DNA of 64,000 bases from JARFQW01 sp963842955. GTDB lineage: Bacteria; Pseudomonadota; Gammaproteobacteria; Steroidobacterales; XN24. Below the pieces are notes generated by a model. That model was not told the origin of the DNA, searched no databases, and saw only the letters and a list, made by a program, of their open reading frames with translations. The DNA lies in the NCBI GenBank assembly GCA_963842955.1, contig CAWJIJ010000002.1, positions 186,001-250,000 on the forward strand. The letters run 5' to 3'. The position numbers were made by a program, and so were the translations under genes. Shown one piece after another: positions 31,722 to 41,180 of the stretch (its first letter is position 1; the number at the start of each line of letters is the position of its first letter).

Positions 31722-34131
31722 ATGACAGAGTCCAGTTCCTACGATTCCAGAAATATCAAAGTCCTGAAGGGTCTTGAGGCCGTCCGAAAAAGACCGGGAA
31801 TGTACATCGGCGACACCGATGATGGCACCGGACTCCATCACATGGTTTTCGAGGTGGTCGATAATTCCATCGACGAAGCGCTGGCGGGTCATTGTTCCGT
31901 CGTAACCGTAACGATCCATGCCGACGAGTCCGTGACAGTGACTGACGATGGTCGTGGGATTCCTGTGGATCAGCATCCGGAGGAAGGCCGGTCCGCCGCC
32001 GAGGTCATCATGACTGTCCTCCATGCCGGGGGAAAATTCGACGACAACAGCTACAAGGTTTCGGGCGGACTCCACGGCGTCGGGGTTTCCGTCGTCAACG
32101 CGTTGTCCGAATCCCTGGGGCTGACCATCTGTCGGGAAGGCAATATCTACCGGCAGGAATACCGGATGGGTGAGCCCGTGGCGCCCCTGGCTGCCGCCGG
32201 AGAAACCGATCGCACGGGTACGACCATCCATTTCAAGCCCAGCTCGGAAATCTTCAACAACATCGAGTTTCATTACGACATCCTCGCCAAGCGGCTAAGG
32301 GAGCTGTCTTTTTTGAACTCCGGTGTACGGATCGAACTGAAGGACGAGAGAACCGGGCAGGAAGATGTTTTCGAATACGAGGGCGGAATTCGGGCCTTTG
32401 TCCAGCATCTCAACAGGAACAAGACGCCGATCCACCCCACCGTCCTGCATTTTCAGACGGAAAAAGACGGCTTGACGGTCGAAGTGGCCATGCAGTGGAA
32501 CGATTCCTACCAGGAAAACATGTTCTGCTACACCAACAATATCCCTCAGCGCGACGGCGGCACGCACCTCGCCGGGTTCCGGAGTGCCCTCACCCGGACG
32601 TTGAACGGGTACATCGAGCGGGAAAACCTCGCCAAGAAGGAGAAGGTCAGCACCTCGGGTGATGACTCCCGCGAGGGCATCACCGCCGTCCTGTCGGTAA
32701 AGGTTCCCGGACCCGAAATTCTCTTCTCAGACGAAAGACAAGCTCGTTTCTTCCGAGGTCAAGGGCATCGTTGAATCGGCCATGTCCGAGAAACTGGAGG
32801 AGTTCCTTCTGGAGAACCCCCAGGAAGCCCGAGCCGTGGTTGGCAAGATCATCGAAGCGGCCCGCGCTCGCGAGGCCGCCCGGAAGGCTCGAGAAATGAC
32901 CCGGCGAAAAGGCGCGCTCGACATTGCGGGGCTCCCGGGAAAGCTCGCCGACTGTCAGGAAAAGGACCCTGCCCTGTCCGAGCTGTTCCTCGTCGAGGGT
33001 GACTCCGCCGGCGGCTCTGCAAAGCAGGGACGCGACCGTCGCCACCAGGCAATCCTTCCGCTTAAGGGAAAGATTCTGAACGTGGAGAAAGCCCGGTTCG
33101 ACAAGATGCTGTCGTCAGCCGAAGTCGGTACGCTGATTACTGCCCTGGGCTGCGGGATCGGTCGGGAAGAGTTCGATCCGGACAAGCTTCGCTATCACCG
33201 CATCATCATCATGACCGACGCGGACGTGGACGGCTCCCACATCCGAACCCTCCTGTTGACCTTTTTCTACCGGCAAATGCCCGAACTGATCGAACGGGGT
33301 CACGTGTATATCGCCCAGCCTCCGCTGTACAAGGTGAAGAAGGGTAAGCAGGAGCATTATGTCAAAGACGATGCCGAATTAAACGCATATTTAGTTTCTC
33401 AGGCTCTCCAGGGTGCAGCTCTGTTCGTGACCGATGATGCCCCGCCTCTGCAAGGTCCTGGCCTGGAATCACTGGTCAGCAAGTTCCTCGAAGTCAATGC
33501 GATCATCGATCGAATCTCCCGGCAGTATGACTCCCGTGTACTGAGGGAGTTTTTATACCTGCCGCGGGTTGCCTCGGACGGCGACGGCATTCCCCAGGCC
33601 TGGCTGGACCTGCTGGAAGAGCGCCTGGCGGGCGCGGGCGATGCGCCTCGCTACCAGCTGCGCGTTCATCAGCCCGAGGACGATCCGGCAGCATGGAGCC
33701 TTCGCCTGAGCCGGTACTATCACGGGGTGGGTTCCGAGATCGTTTTTCCCCGGAAATTCTTCGCCTCGGCGGAATACCGGCGAATCACGGACCTGGCGGA
33801 TGACCTTGAGGACTTTGTGGGTCAAGGCGCGTACGTGAAGCGGGGCGAGAAGGAGCAGCCCGTCGAGAGTTTCGATCAAGCGGTCGAGTGGCTGATGTCG
33901 GAAGCACGCCGTGGCCAGAGCATTCAGCGCTACAAGGGCCTGGGCGAGATGAACGCGGACCAGTTGTGGGATACGACCATCAATCCCGATACCCGCCGGC
34001 TCATGCAGGTTCGGATAGAAGATGCGGTGGCGGCCGACGAGATTTTCACGACGCTCATGGGCGACCAGGTGGAGCCGCGCCGGGAATTCATCGAGCGCAA
34101 TGCGCTGACGGTCACCAATATCGATATCTGA
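31722..34131 (+). CDS. gyrB: DNA gyrase subunit B, with a +1 frameshift
   Basis: Residues 1-~329 contain the GHKL ATPase domain (NSIDEALAGH, TDDGRGIPV, GGLHGVGVSVVNALS) and the transducer up to EGITAVLSVKVP. Omitting the G at 32709 continues DPKFSSQTKDKLVSSEVKG into the TOPRIM domain (LFLVEGDSAGGSAKQGRDR, DADVDGSHIRTLLLTFFYR), the gamma-proteobacterial insert, and the C-terminal IQRYKGLGEMNADQLWDTT, ending at 34131. The total is about 803 residues. gyrB is essential, so the shift is almost certainly an error in this sequence. Gyrase introduces negative supercoils. Confidence 0.93.
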
Positions 34132-34398
34132 GCCATCGGCTGAACGGGAGGGTCAACTGCTTTTCCCGGCATTTAGGCGAAGATGGCCGTTCGTTTAGAG
34201 CACGTTAAGGGATTTTTGCGCTTGACGCTCTGCTGAGGACGGGTCCTCATGCTCGATTACCTCCCGCGCATTCTGTGACTCGGCTCCCCGAACGGCGATA
34301 CCGATTCCGGGACAATTATTCCGTCTCTTGGGTGGCGGGAAACGTGCGATCTCCGCCGCTGTCACCAGACCGCAAAACGCCAAACCGGAGTTCATGCC

Positions 34399-34740
34399 AT
34401 GGAAGGCCATCGACGAATTCGCCGCTTCAGTGCCACTCTAGCCGTCGCCTGTATCGCCGGATGCGCGAACGCGCCTCCGACCGGCCTTCTTCCCGTTACG
34501 ACACAACCGGCTGGCGCGCTGGCCTGGACACTCGAGGGTGCGAAATGCCGGACTCCCTGTGTCCTGGAGATTCGCCTGGACCGTCCCGTGCTCGTGAACC
34601 TCGACGCCCACGGCTACGAGCCGGTCCGCAACATCCTGGTGCTGCGTGGCCCCGATAGTCCGGATACCCTGGCGCCCGGTCGCCTCGAACGAAACCTGGA
34701 ACCTGCAGCGGCCTCACGTCTCGCCAACAGCACCCTCTGA
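34399..34740 (+). CDS. small lipoprotein with a PEGA-like domain
   Basis: 113 residues. A lipoprotein signal ends in VACIAGC (lipobox, Cys ~22), followed by a beta-rich stretch TTQPAGALAWTLEGAKCRTPCVLEIRLDRPVLVNLDAHGYEP, typical of PEGA domains (P-x-G-A, then a C-x(3)-C pair and P-V-L-V). Predicted to be anchored in the envelope; function unknown. The 3' end overlaps the convergent acyltransferase gene by 27 bp. Confidence 0.7.
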   Translation: MEGHRRIRRFSATLAVACIAGCANAPPTGLLPVTTQPAGALAWTLEGAKCRTPCVLEIRLDRPVLVNLDAHGYEPVRNILVLRGPDSPDTLAPGRLERNLEPAAASRLANSTL

Positions 34741-35469
34741 GCTTCCGGCTGCACCGTAGGCCTCGGGGCTGATACGGCGCATCGTGTCTTCGATCCAGCC
34801 CTGCGCGAGCCGGTTGATCTCCTCGGGCGACCGGTCCGTCGGATCGATTGCCGGTCCTATCACCACCTTGACGGTGCCCGGATACTTTCGCCAGCTGCGC
34901 CTCGGCCAGTAATCACCGGCGTTGTGGGCTACGGGGAGTATCAGGCAACCGCAGTCCCGCGCCAGGGCCGGTCCGCTCATCCCATACCGCCGGGTTTTCC
35001 CCGGCGCCACCCGTGTGCCCTCGGGATAAATGACGATCCACAGTCCTTCCTTGATCCGTTCCCGACCCTGTCGGATGACCTGCCGCACGGCGCGGCCGCC
35101 GGATGAGCGATTGATCGCAATGGGTTGGAGCGCCTTCAGGCCCCAGCCCAGGAAAGGCACCCACATCAGTTCTCGCTTCAGCACCCAACACTGGTGTGGG
35201 AATTCATTGGCGCCCACAAGGATTTCGTACGCCGACTGGTGTTTCACATAGAGGATGCCGTTGGTGGGGGGAACGTGCTCCCGGCCCTCCAGCTCATAGT
35301 CGATTCCGCACAGGACCTTTGCCAGCCAAAGGTTGGCCCGTGCCCAGGACCGTGCGGTGAGAAACGGCACCGAGCGGCTGAACAGCCCGGTGATCGCAAC
35401 CGCCGTCGCGTACGGGATCACGGTGAGAAAAAACAAACCGGTAAACAAAAGCGAGCGAAGCAGAATCAC
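34714..35469 (-). CDS. plsC: 1-acyl-sn-glycerol-3-phosphate acyltransferase
   Basis: 251 residues. A membrane segment near the N-terminus (LLFTGLFFLTVIPYATAVAITGLF) precedes the acyltransferase motifs: KHQSAYEI (HX4E, a known variant of HX4D), GRAVRQVIRQGRERIKEG, and YPEGTRVAPGKTRRY with the EGTR box, then LPVAHNAG. It acylates lysophosphatidic acid to phosphatidic acid at the inner membrane. It overlaps gmhB by 4 bp in an operon glyQ-glyS-gmhB-plsC. Confidence 0.93.
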   Translation of the reverse strand: MILLRSLLFTGLFFLTVIPYATAVAITGLFSRSVPFLTARSWARANLWLAKVLCGIDYELEGREHVPPTNGILYVKHQSAYEILVGANEFPHQCWVLKRELMWVPFLGWGLKALQPIAINRSSGGRAVRQVIRQGRERIKEGLWIVIYPEGTRVAPGKTRRYGMSGPALARDCGCLILPVAHNAGDYWPRRSWRKYPGTVKVVIGPAIDPTDRSPEEINRLAQGWIEDTMRRISPEAYGAAGSSEGAVGET

Positions 35470-36014
35470 CTGCTTGTCTCACCGAGCAGGGCCTGGGCCG
35501 CCGCGTCGAGGTCGGCGTAGACCTCCGTATCCAGGCCCGCCGCCTGCCGTTGCTGCAGGGTCTTCGGACCGTTGCCGGTCATCACGAGTATCGGCCTGGC
35601 GCCGACGCGCTCGGCAGCTTCCAGGTCACGGGCCGAGTCCCCGATCACCGGAACGGCCCCGAGATCTGTGCCGAATGCCCCGGCAATCTGCCACAGTAGC
35701 CCGGGCCGGGGCTTACGGCAGTCACAGCCGTCATCCGGCCCATGAGGGCAGAAGAAAACTCCGTCCAGCCGTCCCCCGGTTGCTGTGACTGCCGAATTCA
35801 TCCGGGCATTGATGCGTGCGAGGGTCCCGGCATCGAACAGCCCGCGGGCCACCCCCGACTGGTTGCTGGCCACGGCGATCGTCCAACCGGCTTTCGTGAG
35901 CGCGGCGATGGCTTGCAGGCTTCCGGGCAACGGATGCCATTCGTCCGGCGACTTGATGTAGTGCTCGCTGTCGGCATTGATGACGCCGTCCCGATCGAGA
36001 ACAACCAGCGGCAC
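35466..36014 (-). CDS. gmhB: D-glycero-beta-D-manno-heptose-1,7-bisphosphate 7-phosphatase
   Basis: 182 residues from GTG 36014, one base after the glyS stop. HAD-family motifs: VVLDRDGVIN (nucleophile Asp), VASNQSGVARG, the zinc loop CPHGPDDGCDCRKPRPGLL and VIGDSARDLEAA. It removes the 7-phosphate during ADP-heptose synthesis for lipopolysaccharide core. Placement between glyS and plsC is common in gammaproteobacteria. Confidence 0.94.
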   Translation of the reverse strand: MPLVVLDRDGVINADSEHYIKSPDEWHPLPGSLQAIAALTKAGWTIAVASNQSGVARGLFDAGTLARINARMNSAVTATGGRLDGVFFCPHGPDDGCDCRKPRPGLLWQIAGAFGTDLGAVPVIGDSARDLEAAERVGARPILVMTGNGPKTLQQRQAAGLDTEVYADLDAAAQALLGETSR

Positions 36015-36015
36015 G

Positions 36016-38097
36016 TTAGCCAGCCAGCCGCGAGAGGTCGGCCGTCCGCGCAAACAGTTCGCGCATGCGGGCCAGCAGAGCCAGCCGATTGCGGCGCTTG
36101 CCGGGGTCCTCGTCCATCACCATGACCGCGTCGAAGAACGCGTCCACCGGCTCGCGCAGCGCCGCGAGCGCTACCAGTCCCTCGGTGTAATGGCGGTTGT
36201 CGAGCAGTTCGGTGAGCCGCGGTTCGATCCGGTGGAGATGCTCGTACAGCGCGATTTCCTCGGGCGCTTCCAGCAGGTCGGGATCCAGCGCCGCGCCGGC
36301 CTCGTCGCCGGATTTCCTCAGGATGTTCGCAACCCGCTTGTTGGCTGCCGCCAGCGCGGCTGCGGCATCGAGCTTCTGAAATGCCAGCACCGCCAGTACG
36401 CGTTCATGGAAATCCAGCGGTGATGGCGGGCGGTTCGCCAGGACCGCTTCGAAGACGTCCGGTGGTGCGGTGACCTCGCCTGCACCATCCACGTAGTAGG
36501 CGCGCAGCCGATCCATCATGTAGTCGAAGACGTCAGCCGCCAGCGCTTCGCCATCGGAAGCCCCTGGAACCTGCTCCACCGCGACGCGGATCAGTTCGTC
36601 GAGATCCAGCTGCTGCCGCCCCTCGATGAGCATCCGCAGGATACCGAGGGCCGCGCGCCGCAGGCCGAACGGATCTCTTGTGCCGGTGGGCCTCTGGCCG
36701 ATGGCGAAAATGCCCGCCAGGGTGTCCAGTTTGTCCGCCATGGCGACAGCGACCCCCACCGGAGTCCCCGGCAGATCATCGCCGGCAAAGCGCGGCAGAT
36801 ACTGTTCGTCGATGGCCACGCCGACCGCCGGGTCCTCGCCATCGTGGGTGGCGTAGTAACGACCCATGATGCCCTGCAGCTCGGGGAACTCCCCCACCAT
36901 TTCCGTCAGCAGATCGCATTTCGCCAGCTCCGCAGCACGGCGGGCCAACTCCGGTTCCGCGCCGATGGTCGTAGCGATGCGCTCGGCAAGGGCAGCAACC
37001 CGCCGGGTCTTGTCTGCCACGGTCCCAAGGTCACGCTGAAATATCACGTGCTCAAGACCGGCCTGGCGGTCGGCGAGCGGGATCCGCCGATCCTGGTCCC
37101 AGAAGAATGCTGCGTCGGCCAGGCGCGGCCGCACGACCCGCTCGTTGCCTTCGCGAACAGCCTCCGGCTGCCTGCTTTCCAGGTTGGCTACCGCAACAAA
37201 ATCGTTCGTCAGGCGACCGTCCTGGCCGCGCAGCGGAAAATAGCGCTGATGCGACTGCAGGGTTGCCACAAGGACCTCGGCGGGAAGCTCCAGAAAGCGG
37301 GCTTCAAAACTGGCAGACACCGGAACGGGCCATTCTACGAGTGCCGTTACCTCGTCGAGGAGCGCTTCGTCGTATACCGCGCTGCCATCCCGGGCCGACG
37401 CCGTCGCCAGTACGGCGTCTTCTACGGCTCGTCGGCGCGCCGCAAAATCCGCCACCACATAGCCTGCGTCTTCGATGACGGCGGGATAGTCCGCCGCCGA
37501 ATCCAGCGTGAACGGACCCGGTGCATGAAAACGGTGCCCCCGGGTTTCGCGCCCGGCGCGGATCCCGAACAGGGTTGCAGGGATGATCTCGTCATCCAGG
37601 AGCATGACCACCCAGTGAACGGGCCGGACGAAATCTTCGTCCCGGCTGCCCCAGCGCATGCGCTTGGGAATCGGAAGGCTGGAAAGCGATTTCTCGACCA
37701 GGCCGGGAAGCAGCTCGCTGGCGGCGCGGCCGGATTCCGTTCCCCGGTGAATCAGCCAGTCCCCCTTGGGCGTCTCTATCCGCTGAAGATCGGCGACGGC
37801 TGCGCCGCACTTGTCGGCAAAGGCTTCCGCCGCCCGTGTCGGCTTGCCGTCGGCATCGAAAGCGATCCGGACCGGCGGCCCCTTCAGCTCGGTTTCCACG
37901 TCCGGCTGGCGTTCGGCCATCTCCGACACGCGCACGGCGAGACGCCGCGGCGTTGCATAGAGGCGTACCTGCCCATGGGCCAGGCGAGCGTCCTGGAGCC
38001 CCGCCTGAAGGTTGGCACCAAACGCCTCCGACAGTCCCTTCAGCGCCTTTGGCGGCAATTCCTCCGTGCCGATTTCGACCAGAAACTCGCTAGCCAT
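36016..38097 (-). CDS. glyS: glycyl-tRNA synthetase beta subunit
   Basis: 693 residues from ATG 38097 (MASEFLVEIGTEELPPKALKGLSEAF). Landmarks KRMRWGSRDEDFVRPVHWVVMLLDDEIIP, HQRYFPLRGQDGRLTNDFVAVAN, HDGEDPAVGVAIDEQYLPRFAGDDLP and RDPFGLRRAALGILR. The C-terminal anticodon-binding-like domain has FFDAVMVMDEDPGKRRNRLALL. Works as an alpha2beta2 enzyme. The start overlaps the glyQ stop by 8 bp. Confidence 0.97.
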   Translation of the reverse strand: MASEFLVEIGTEELPPKALKGLSEAFGANLQAGLQDARLAHGQVRLYATPRRLAVRVSEMAERQPDVETELKGPPVRIAFDADGKPTRAAEAFADKCGAAVADLQRIETPKGDWLIHRGTESGRAASELLPGLVEKSLSSLPIPKRMRWGSRDEDFVRPVHWVVMLLDDEIIPATLFGIRAGRETRGHRFHAPGPFTLDSAADYPAVIEDAGYVVADFAARRRAVEDAVLATASARDGSAVYDEALLDEVTALVEWPVPVSASFEARFLELPAEVLVATLQSHQRYFPLRGQDGRLTNDFVAVANLESRQPEAVREGNERVVRPRLADAAFFWDQDRRIPLADRQAGLEHVIFQRDLGTVADKTRRVAALAERIATTIGAEPELARRAAELAKCDLLTEMVGEFPELQGIMGRYYATHDGEDPAVGVAIDEQYLPRFAGDDLPGTPVGVAVAMADKLDTLAGIFAIGQRPTGTRDPFGLRRAALGILRMLIEGRQQLDLDELIRVAVEQVPGASDGEALAADVFDYMMDRLRAYYVDGAGEVTAPPDVFEAVLANRPPSPLDFHERVLAVLAFQKLDAAAALAAANKRVANILRKSGDEAGAALDPDLLEAPEEIALYEHLHRIEPRLTELLDNRHYTEGLVALAALREPVDAFFDAVMVMDEDPGKRRNRLALLARMRELFARTADLSRLAG

Positions 38098-39055
38098 TGG
38101 CCGCCTCCCGTGCACTGGCCGCTGCCTCCACCATGGGAAAACCCCGGGCCTCGCGACTCGCGTAGTAGGCTTCCGCCACCGCACGCGCCATGGCCCGCAC
38201 GCGCAGGATGTAGCGCTGGCGTTCGGTCACCGAGATAGCGTGCCGGGCATCGAGCAGGTTGAAGGCGTGGGATGCCTCCAGGACCCGCTCGTAGGCGGGC
38301 AGCGCCAGGTTCTCTGCCAGCAGGTGCTCACAGGCCCTCTCGCTGCTGTCGAACAGGCCGAACAGCACGTCGGTATCCGCCTGCTCAAAGTTAAAAGCGG
38401 ACTGCTCGACTTCGTTCTGGTGGTAGACATCGCCATAGGTGACACGGCCCAGCGGGCCATCGGTCCAGACGAGGTCGAAGATGCTCTCCACGCCCTGCAG
38501 GTACATGGCTATGCGCTCGAGCCCGTAGGTGATTTCGCCGGTAACCGGTCGGCAGTCAAGACCGCCGACCTGCTGGAAGTACGTGAACTGTGTGATCTCC
38601 ATGCCGTTGAGCCAGACTTCCCAGCCCAGCCCCCAGGCACCGAGGGTCGGCGATTCCCAGTTGTCCTCGACGAAGCGAATGTCGTGCACGGACGGGTCGA
38701 TCCCCAGCGCCCGAAGGGAATCCAGGTACAGCTCCTGGATCTCGAGCGGCGACGGCTTGATGACCACCTGGAACTGGTAGTAATGCTGCAGCCGGAAGGG
38801 GTTTTCGCCGTAGCGGCCGTCCGTCGGCCGTCGGCACGGCTGGACATAGGCGGCGCTCCAGGGCTCCGGTCCGATTGCGCGCAGGAACGTGGCCGGATGG
38901 AACGTGCCGGCGCCCATTTCCATGTCATACGGCTGGATCAGCACGCAGCCTCGTTCCGCCCAGTAGGTCTGGAGGGCGAGAATCAGGTCCTGAAAGGTGG
39001 CTGGCGACCGGTCTGCGACAGGGCTGGCCGGGCGCCCGGCGGAGGAACCACTCAT
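38090..39055 (-). CDS. glyQ: glycyl-tRNA synthetase alpha subunit
   Basis: 321 residues from ATG 39055. FQDLILALQTYWAERGCVLIQPYDMEMGAGTFHPATFLRAIGPEPW, RRPTDGRYGENPFRLQHYYQFQVV and QVGGLDCRPVTGEITYGLERIAMYLQGV are nearly invariant in the family. The frame is open upstream to 39637, over the glnA leader, but conservation starts here. It is divergent from glnA and heads the glyQ-glyS-gmhB-plsC run. Confidence 0.97.
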   Translation of the reverse strand: MSGSSAGRPASPVADRSPATFQDLILALQTYWAERGCVLIQPYDMEMGAGTFHPATFLRAIGPEPWSAAYVQPCRRPTDGRYGENPFRLQHYYQFQVVIKPSPLEIQELYLDSLRALGIDPSVHDIRFVEDNWESPTLGAWGLGWEVWLNGMEITQFTYFQQVGGLDCRPVTGEITYGLERIAMYLQGVESIFDLVWTDGPLGRVTYGDVYHQNEVEQSAFNFEQADTDVLFGLFDSSERACEHLLAENLALPAYERVLEASHAFNLLDARHAISVTERQRYILRVRAMARAVAEAYYASREARGFPMVEAAASAREAANG

Positions 39056-39156
39056 GGGGTTTTCCAAGTGATCATTCAGCCGACAAGTATAACCGAGAGC
39101 CCTGGCCTGCCGGACTGCTGGCGGCGACCTATAATGAGGCACGGCAAGCGTGCCGC

Positions 39157-39173
39157 CGCACCCTTTCGGTGCG
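39157..39173 (+). promoter_or_regulatory. NtrC-type enhancer box upstream of glnA
   Basis: CGCACC-CTTTC-GGTGCG is a perfect dyad matching the NtrC consensus TGCACC-N5-GGTGCA except for its outermost base pair. It lies about 80 bp upstream of the sigma-54 promoter at 39238, a usual enhancer distance. ntrC itself is encoded 3.5 kb downstream. A second hairpin-forming dyad (cggca-agcg-tgccg, 39142-39155) adjoins it. Confidence 0.7.
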
Positions 39174-39237
39174 TTTCCGAGGGCGATGGCCCCCGCAATC
39201 GGGCCGGCCCGAAGGACCCCCGCCGCGACCGCGCGTC

Positions 39238-39253
39238 TGGCACGCTTCCTGCA
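39238..39253 (+). promoter_or_regulatory. sigma-54 (RpoN) promoter of glnA
   Basis: TGGCACGCTTCCTGCA fits TGGCACG-N4-TTGCA with one mismatch and has the required GG/GC elements at the correct spacing. Transcription would begin near 39264, leaving an ~84-nt leader before the glnA ATG. A sigma-70-like TATAAT also occurs at 39130-39135 without a good -35, so a second, constitutive start is possible. Confidence 0.78.
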
Positions 39254-39347
39254 GGACTCGAGACCCAGAAAACCGACCAGGAATCCGGCCCCGCGTCCCC
39301 CGGGCGCGCGGGCGGGTTCGTATGCAATCGCTTCGGAGGAACAACGC

Positions 39348-40757
39348 ATGAAAGCGGATGACGTTCTCAAACTCATCAAGGACAAAGACATCAAGTTCGT
39401 GGATCTCCGCTTCACGGACACGAAGGGCAAAGAGCAGCACGTCACCGTTCCCGCGGCGACCGTGGAAGACGATTTCTTCGAAGACGGAAAGATGTTCGAC
39501 GGTTCCTCCATCGCTGGCTGGAAGGGGATCCAGGAGTCGGACATGATCCTGATGCCGGATCCCGTGACGGCCACTGTGGATCCGTTCGCCGAGGACGCCA
39601 CGGTGAATATCACCTGCGACGTGATCGAGCCGAACACGATGCAGGGCTACGAGCGTGATCCGCGGTCTCTCGCAAAGCGGGCCGAGGCCTATCTGAAGTC
39701 CAGCGGCATCGCCGATACCGCCTATTTCGGGCCGGAAAACGAGTTCTTCGTTTTCGACGACGTTCGCTGGGGCGCGGAAATGAAAGGCGCGTTCTACCAG
39801 ATCGATTCGGCCGAGGCCGGCTGGAACTCCGAGCGGATGTACGACGACGGCAACTTCGGCCATCGGCCCGGCGTCAAGGGCGGCTATTTCCCGGTGCCGC
39901 CAGTGGACAGCCTGCATGACCTGCGCTCGGCGATGTGCCTGACGCTTGATGAAATGAACCTCAAGACCGAGGTTCACCACCATGAGGTCGCGACCGCCGG
40001 GCAGTGTGAGATTGGCGTTGGTTTCAATTCCCTCGTCCGCAAGGGCGACGAGGTCCAGATTCTCAAGTACGTGGTGATGAACGTCGCCCAGGCTTACGGG
40101 AAGACCGCGACCTTCATGCCGAAGCCGGTGGTCGGCGACAACGGCAATGGCATGCATGTCCACATGTCGCTGGCCAAGAAGGGCAAGAACCTGTTTAGCG
40201 GAGATGCCTACGGAGGTCTTTCGGAAACGGCACTTTTTTATATCGGCGGCATCATCAAGCACGCCCGGGCGATCAACGCCTTTGCCAACGCCTCCACTAA
40301 CAGCTACAAGCGTCTGGTACCGGGCTTCGAGGCGCCGGTCAAGCTGGCCTACTCTGCCCGTAACCGGTCGGCCTCGATACGCATCCCGTTTATCTCCAAT
40401 CCGAAGGGGCGGCGCATCGAGGTGCGGTTCCCGGATTCCACCGCGAACCCGTATTTCGCGTTCACCGCCATGCTGATGGCCGGGCTGGACGGCATCCAGA
40501 ACAAGATCCACCCGGGCGATCCCCTGGACAAGGATCTCTACGACCTGGAGCCCGAGGAGGCGAAGGGAATTCCCGAGGTCTGTTATTCGCTGGACGAGGC
40601 CCTGCGTGCCCTCGACGAGGACCGGGACTTCCTGAAGGCCGGCGGCGTATTTACCGACGACGTCATCGATGCGTACATCGGGTTGAAGATGGACGATGTG
40701 ACACTGCTGCGGATGACCACTCATCCGGTGGAGTTCGATCTGTACTACAGCCTGTAG
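39348..40757 (+). CDS. glnA: glutamine synthetase type I
   Basis: 469 residues from ATG 39348, preceded by GGAGGA (39335-39340). Landmarks FTDTKGKEQHVTVP, MFDGSSIAGWKGI, FGPENEFFVFDDV, NGNGMHVHMSL, the ATP-binding RNRSASIRIP and the adenylylation-site segment DLYDLEPEEAKG with Tyr. It converts glutamate and ammonia to glutamine using ATP. Expected control: transcription by NtrC/sigma-54 and activity by GlnE adenylylation. Confidence 0.98.
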   Translation: MKADDVLKLIKDKDIKFVDLRFTDTKGKEQHVTVPAATVEDDFFEDGKMFDGSSIAGWKGIQESDMILMPDPVTATVDPFAEDATVNITCDVIEPNTMQGYERDPRSLAKRAEAYLKSSGIADTAYFGPENEFFVFDDVRWGAEMKGAFYQIDSAEAGWNSERMYDDGNFGHRPGVKGGYFPVPPVDSLHDLRSAMCLTLDEMNLKTEVHHHEVATAGQCEIGVGFNSLVRKGDEVQILKYVVMNVAQAYGKTATFMPKPVVGDNGNGMHVHMSLAKKGKNLFSGDAYGGLSETALFYIGGIIKHARAINAFANASTNSYKRLVPGFEAPVKLAYSARNRSASIRIPFISNPKGRRIEVRFPDSTANPYFAFTAMLMAGLDGIQNKIHPGDPLDKDLYDLEPEEAKGIPEVCYSLDEALRALDEDRDFLKAGGVFTDDVIDAYIGLKMDDVTLLRMTTHPVEFDLYYSL

Positions 40758-41180
40758 GCGGAGACCCGGGGGCCGTCTGCCCGGGCGGCCCCGGCCAGCC
40801 CGGCCCAGCGGCGGGACGGCAGGGGTCTTCGGCCGATAAGCGAGAAAAGCGGTGCAGGGATGTGCCGCTGTTTGGGGCGACGCCTGCGGCTCGTCAACGG
40901 ATTGACAGGCCGCAGGTCTTTACGTCTTCCGCCCTCCCCGCCCGAGGCAACGGATCCCTGGTACGGCGTCCGGTACCCTGCCGGAGATGACCGCGCCTGC
41001 ATTGAGACCCACCGTCACCAGCGGGTAGTGCGGGCACGCCTCGCGGGAGCCGGGCCGACGCCGGCCCTTCAGTCCATGGGCCCCAGGCCTGTTTGACATA
41101 AGGCCGACTGCGAACCAATCGTTTTTCCGCAAGCGCCGGCCGCGCTATGCTAGCGCTGCATCAGGCCATGGAGCACGGAT
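40758..41180. other. glnA downstream gap with hairpins, no gene
   Basis: This 423-bp gap holds two good inverted repeats. The first is ggggccg/cggcccc (40769-40775 with 40786-40792), just after the glnA stop. The second is cctgcggc/gccgcagg (40883-40890 with 40909-40916), followed by tctttacgtctt. The first is a candidate glnA terminator without a strong T run. The second could be a terminator or a folded RNA element. No reading frame here looks real. Confidence 0.4.

Noticed and set aside
31262..32720. Programmed +1 frameshifting in recF and gyrB
   Set aside because: Neither gene is known for it, the contexts share no slippery sequence, and similar single-base shifts occur in unrelated genes here. 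Sequence error is simpler.
39102..39119. TGGCCTGCCGGACTGCT as a second sigma-54 promoter
   Set aside because: The GG and GC elements are one base too far apart, and TGGCACGCTTCCTGCA at 39238 is a far better match.
39129..40724. A 531-codon antisense frame covering nearly all of glnA
   Set aside because: High-G+C codon usage leaves long open frames on the opposite strand; glnA itself is unmistakable and the antisense translation shows no domain.
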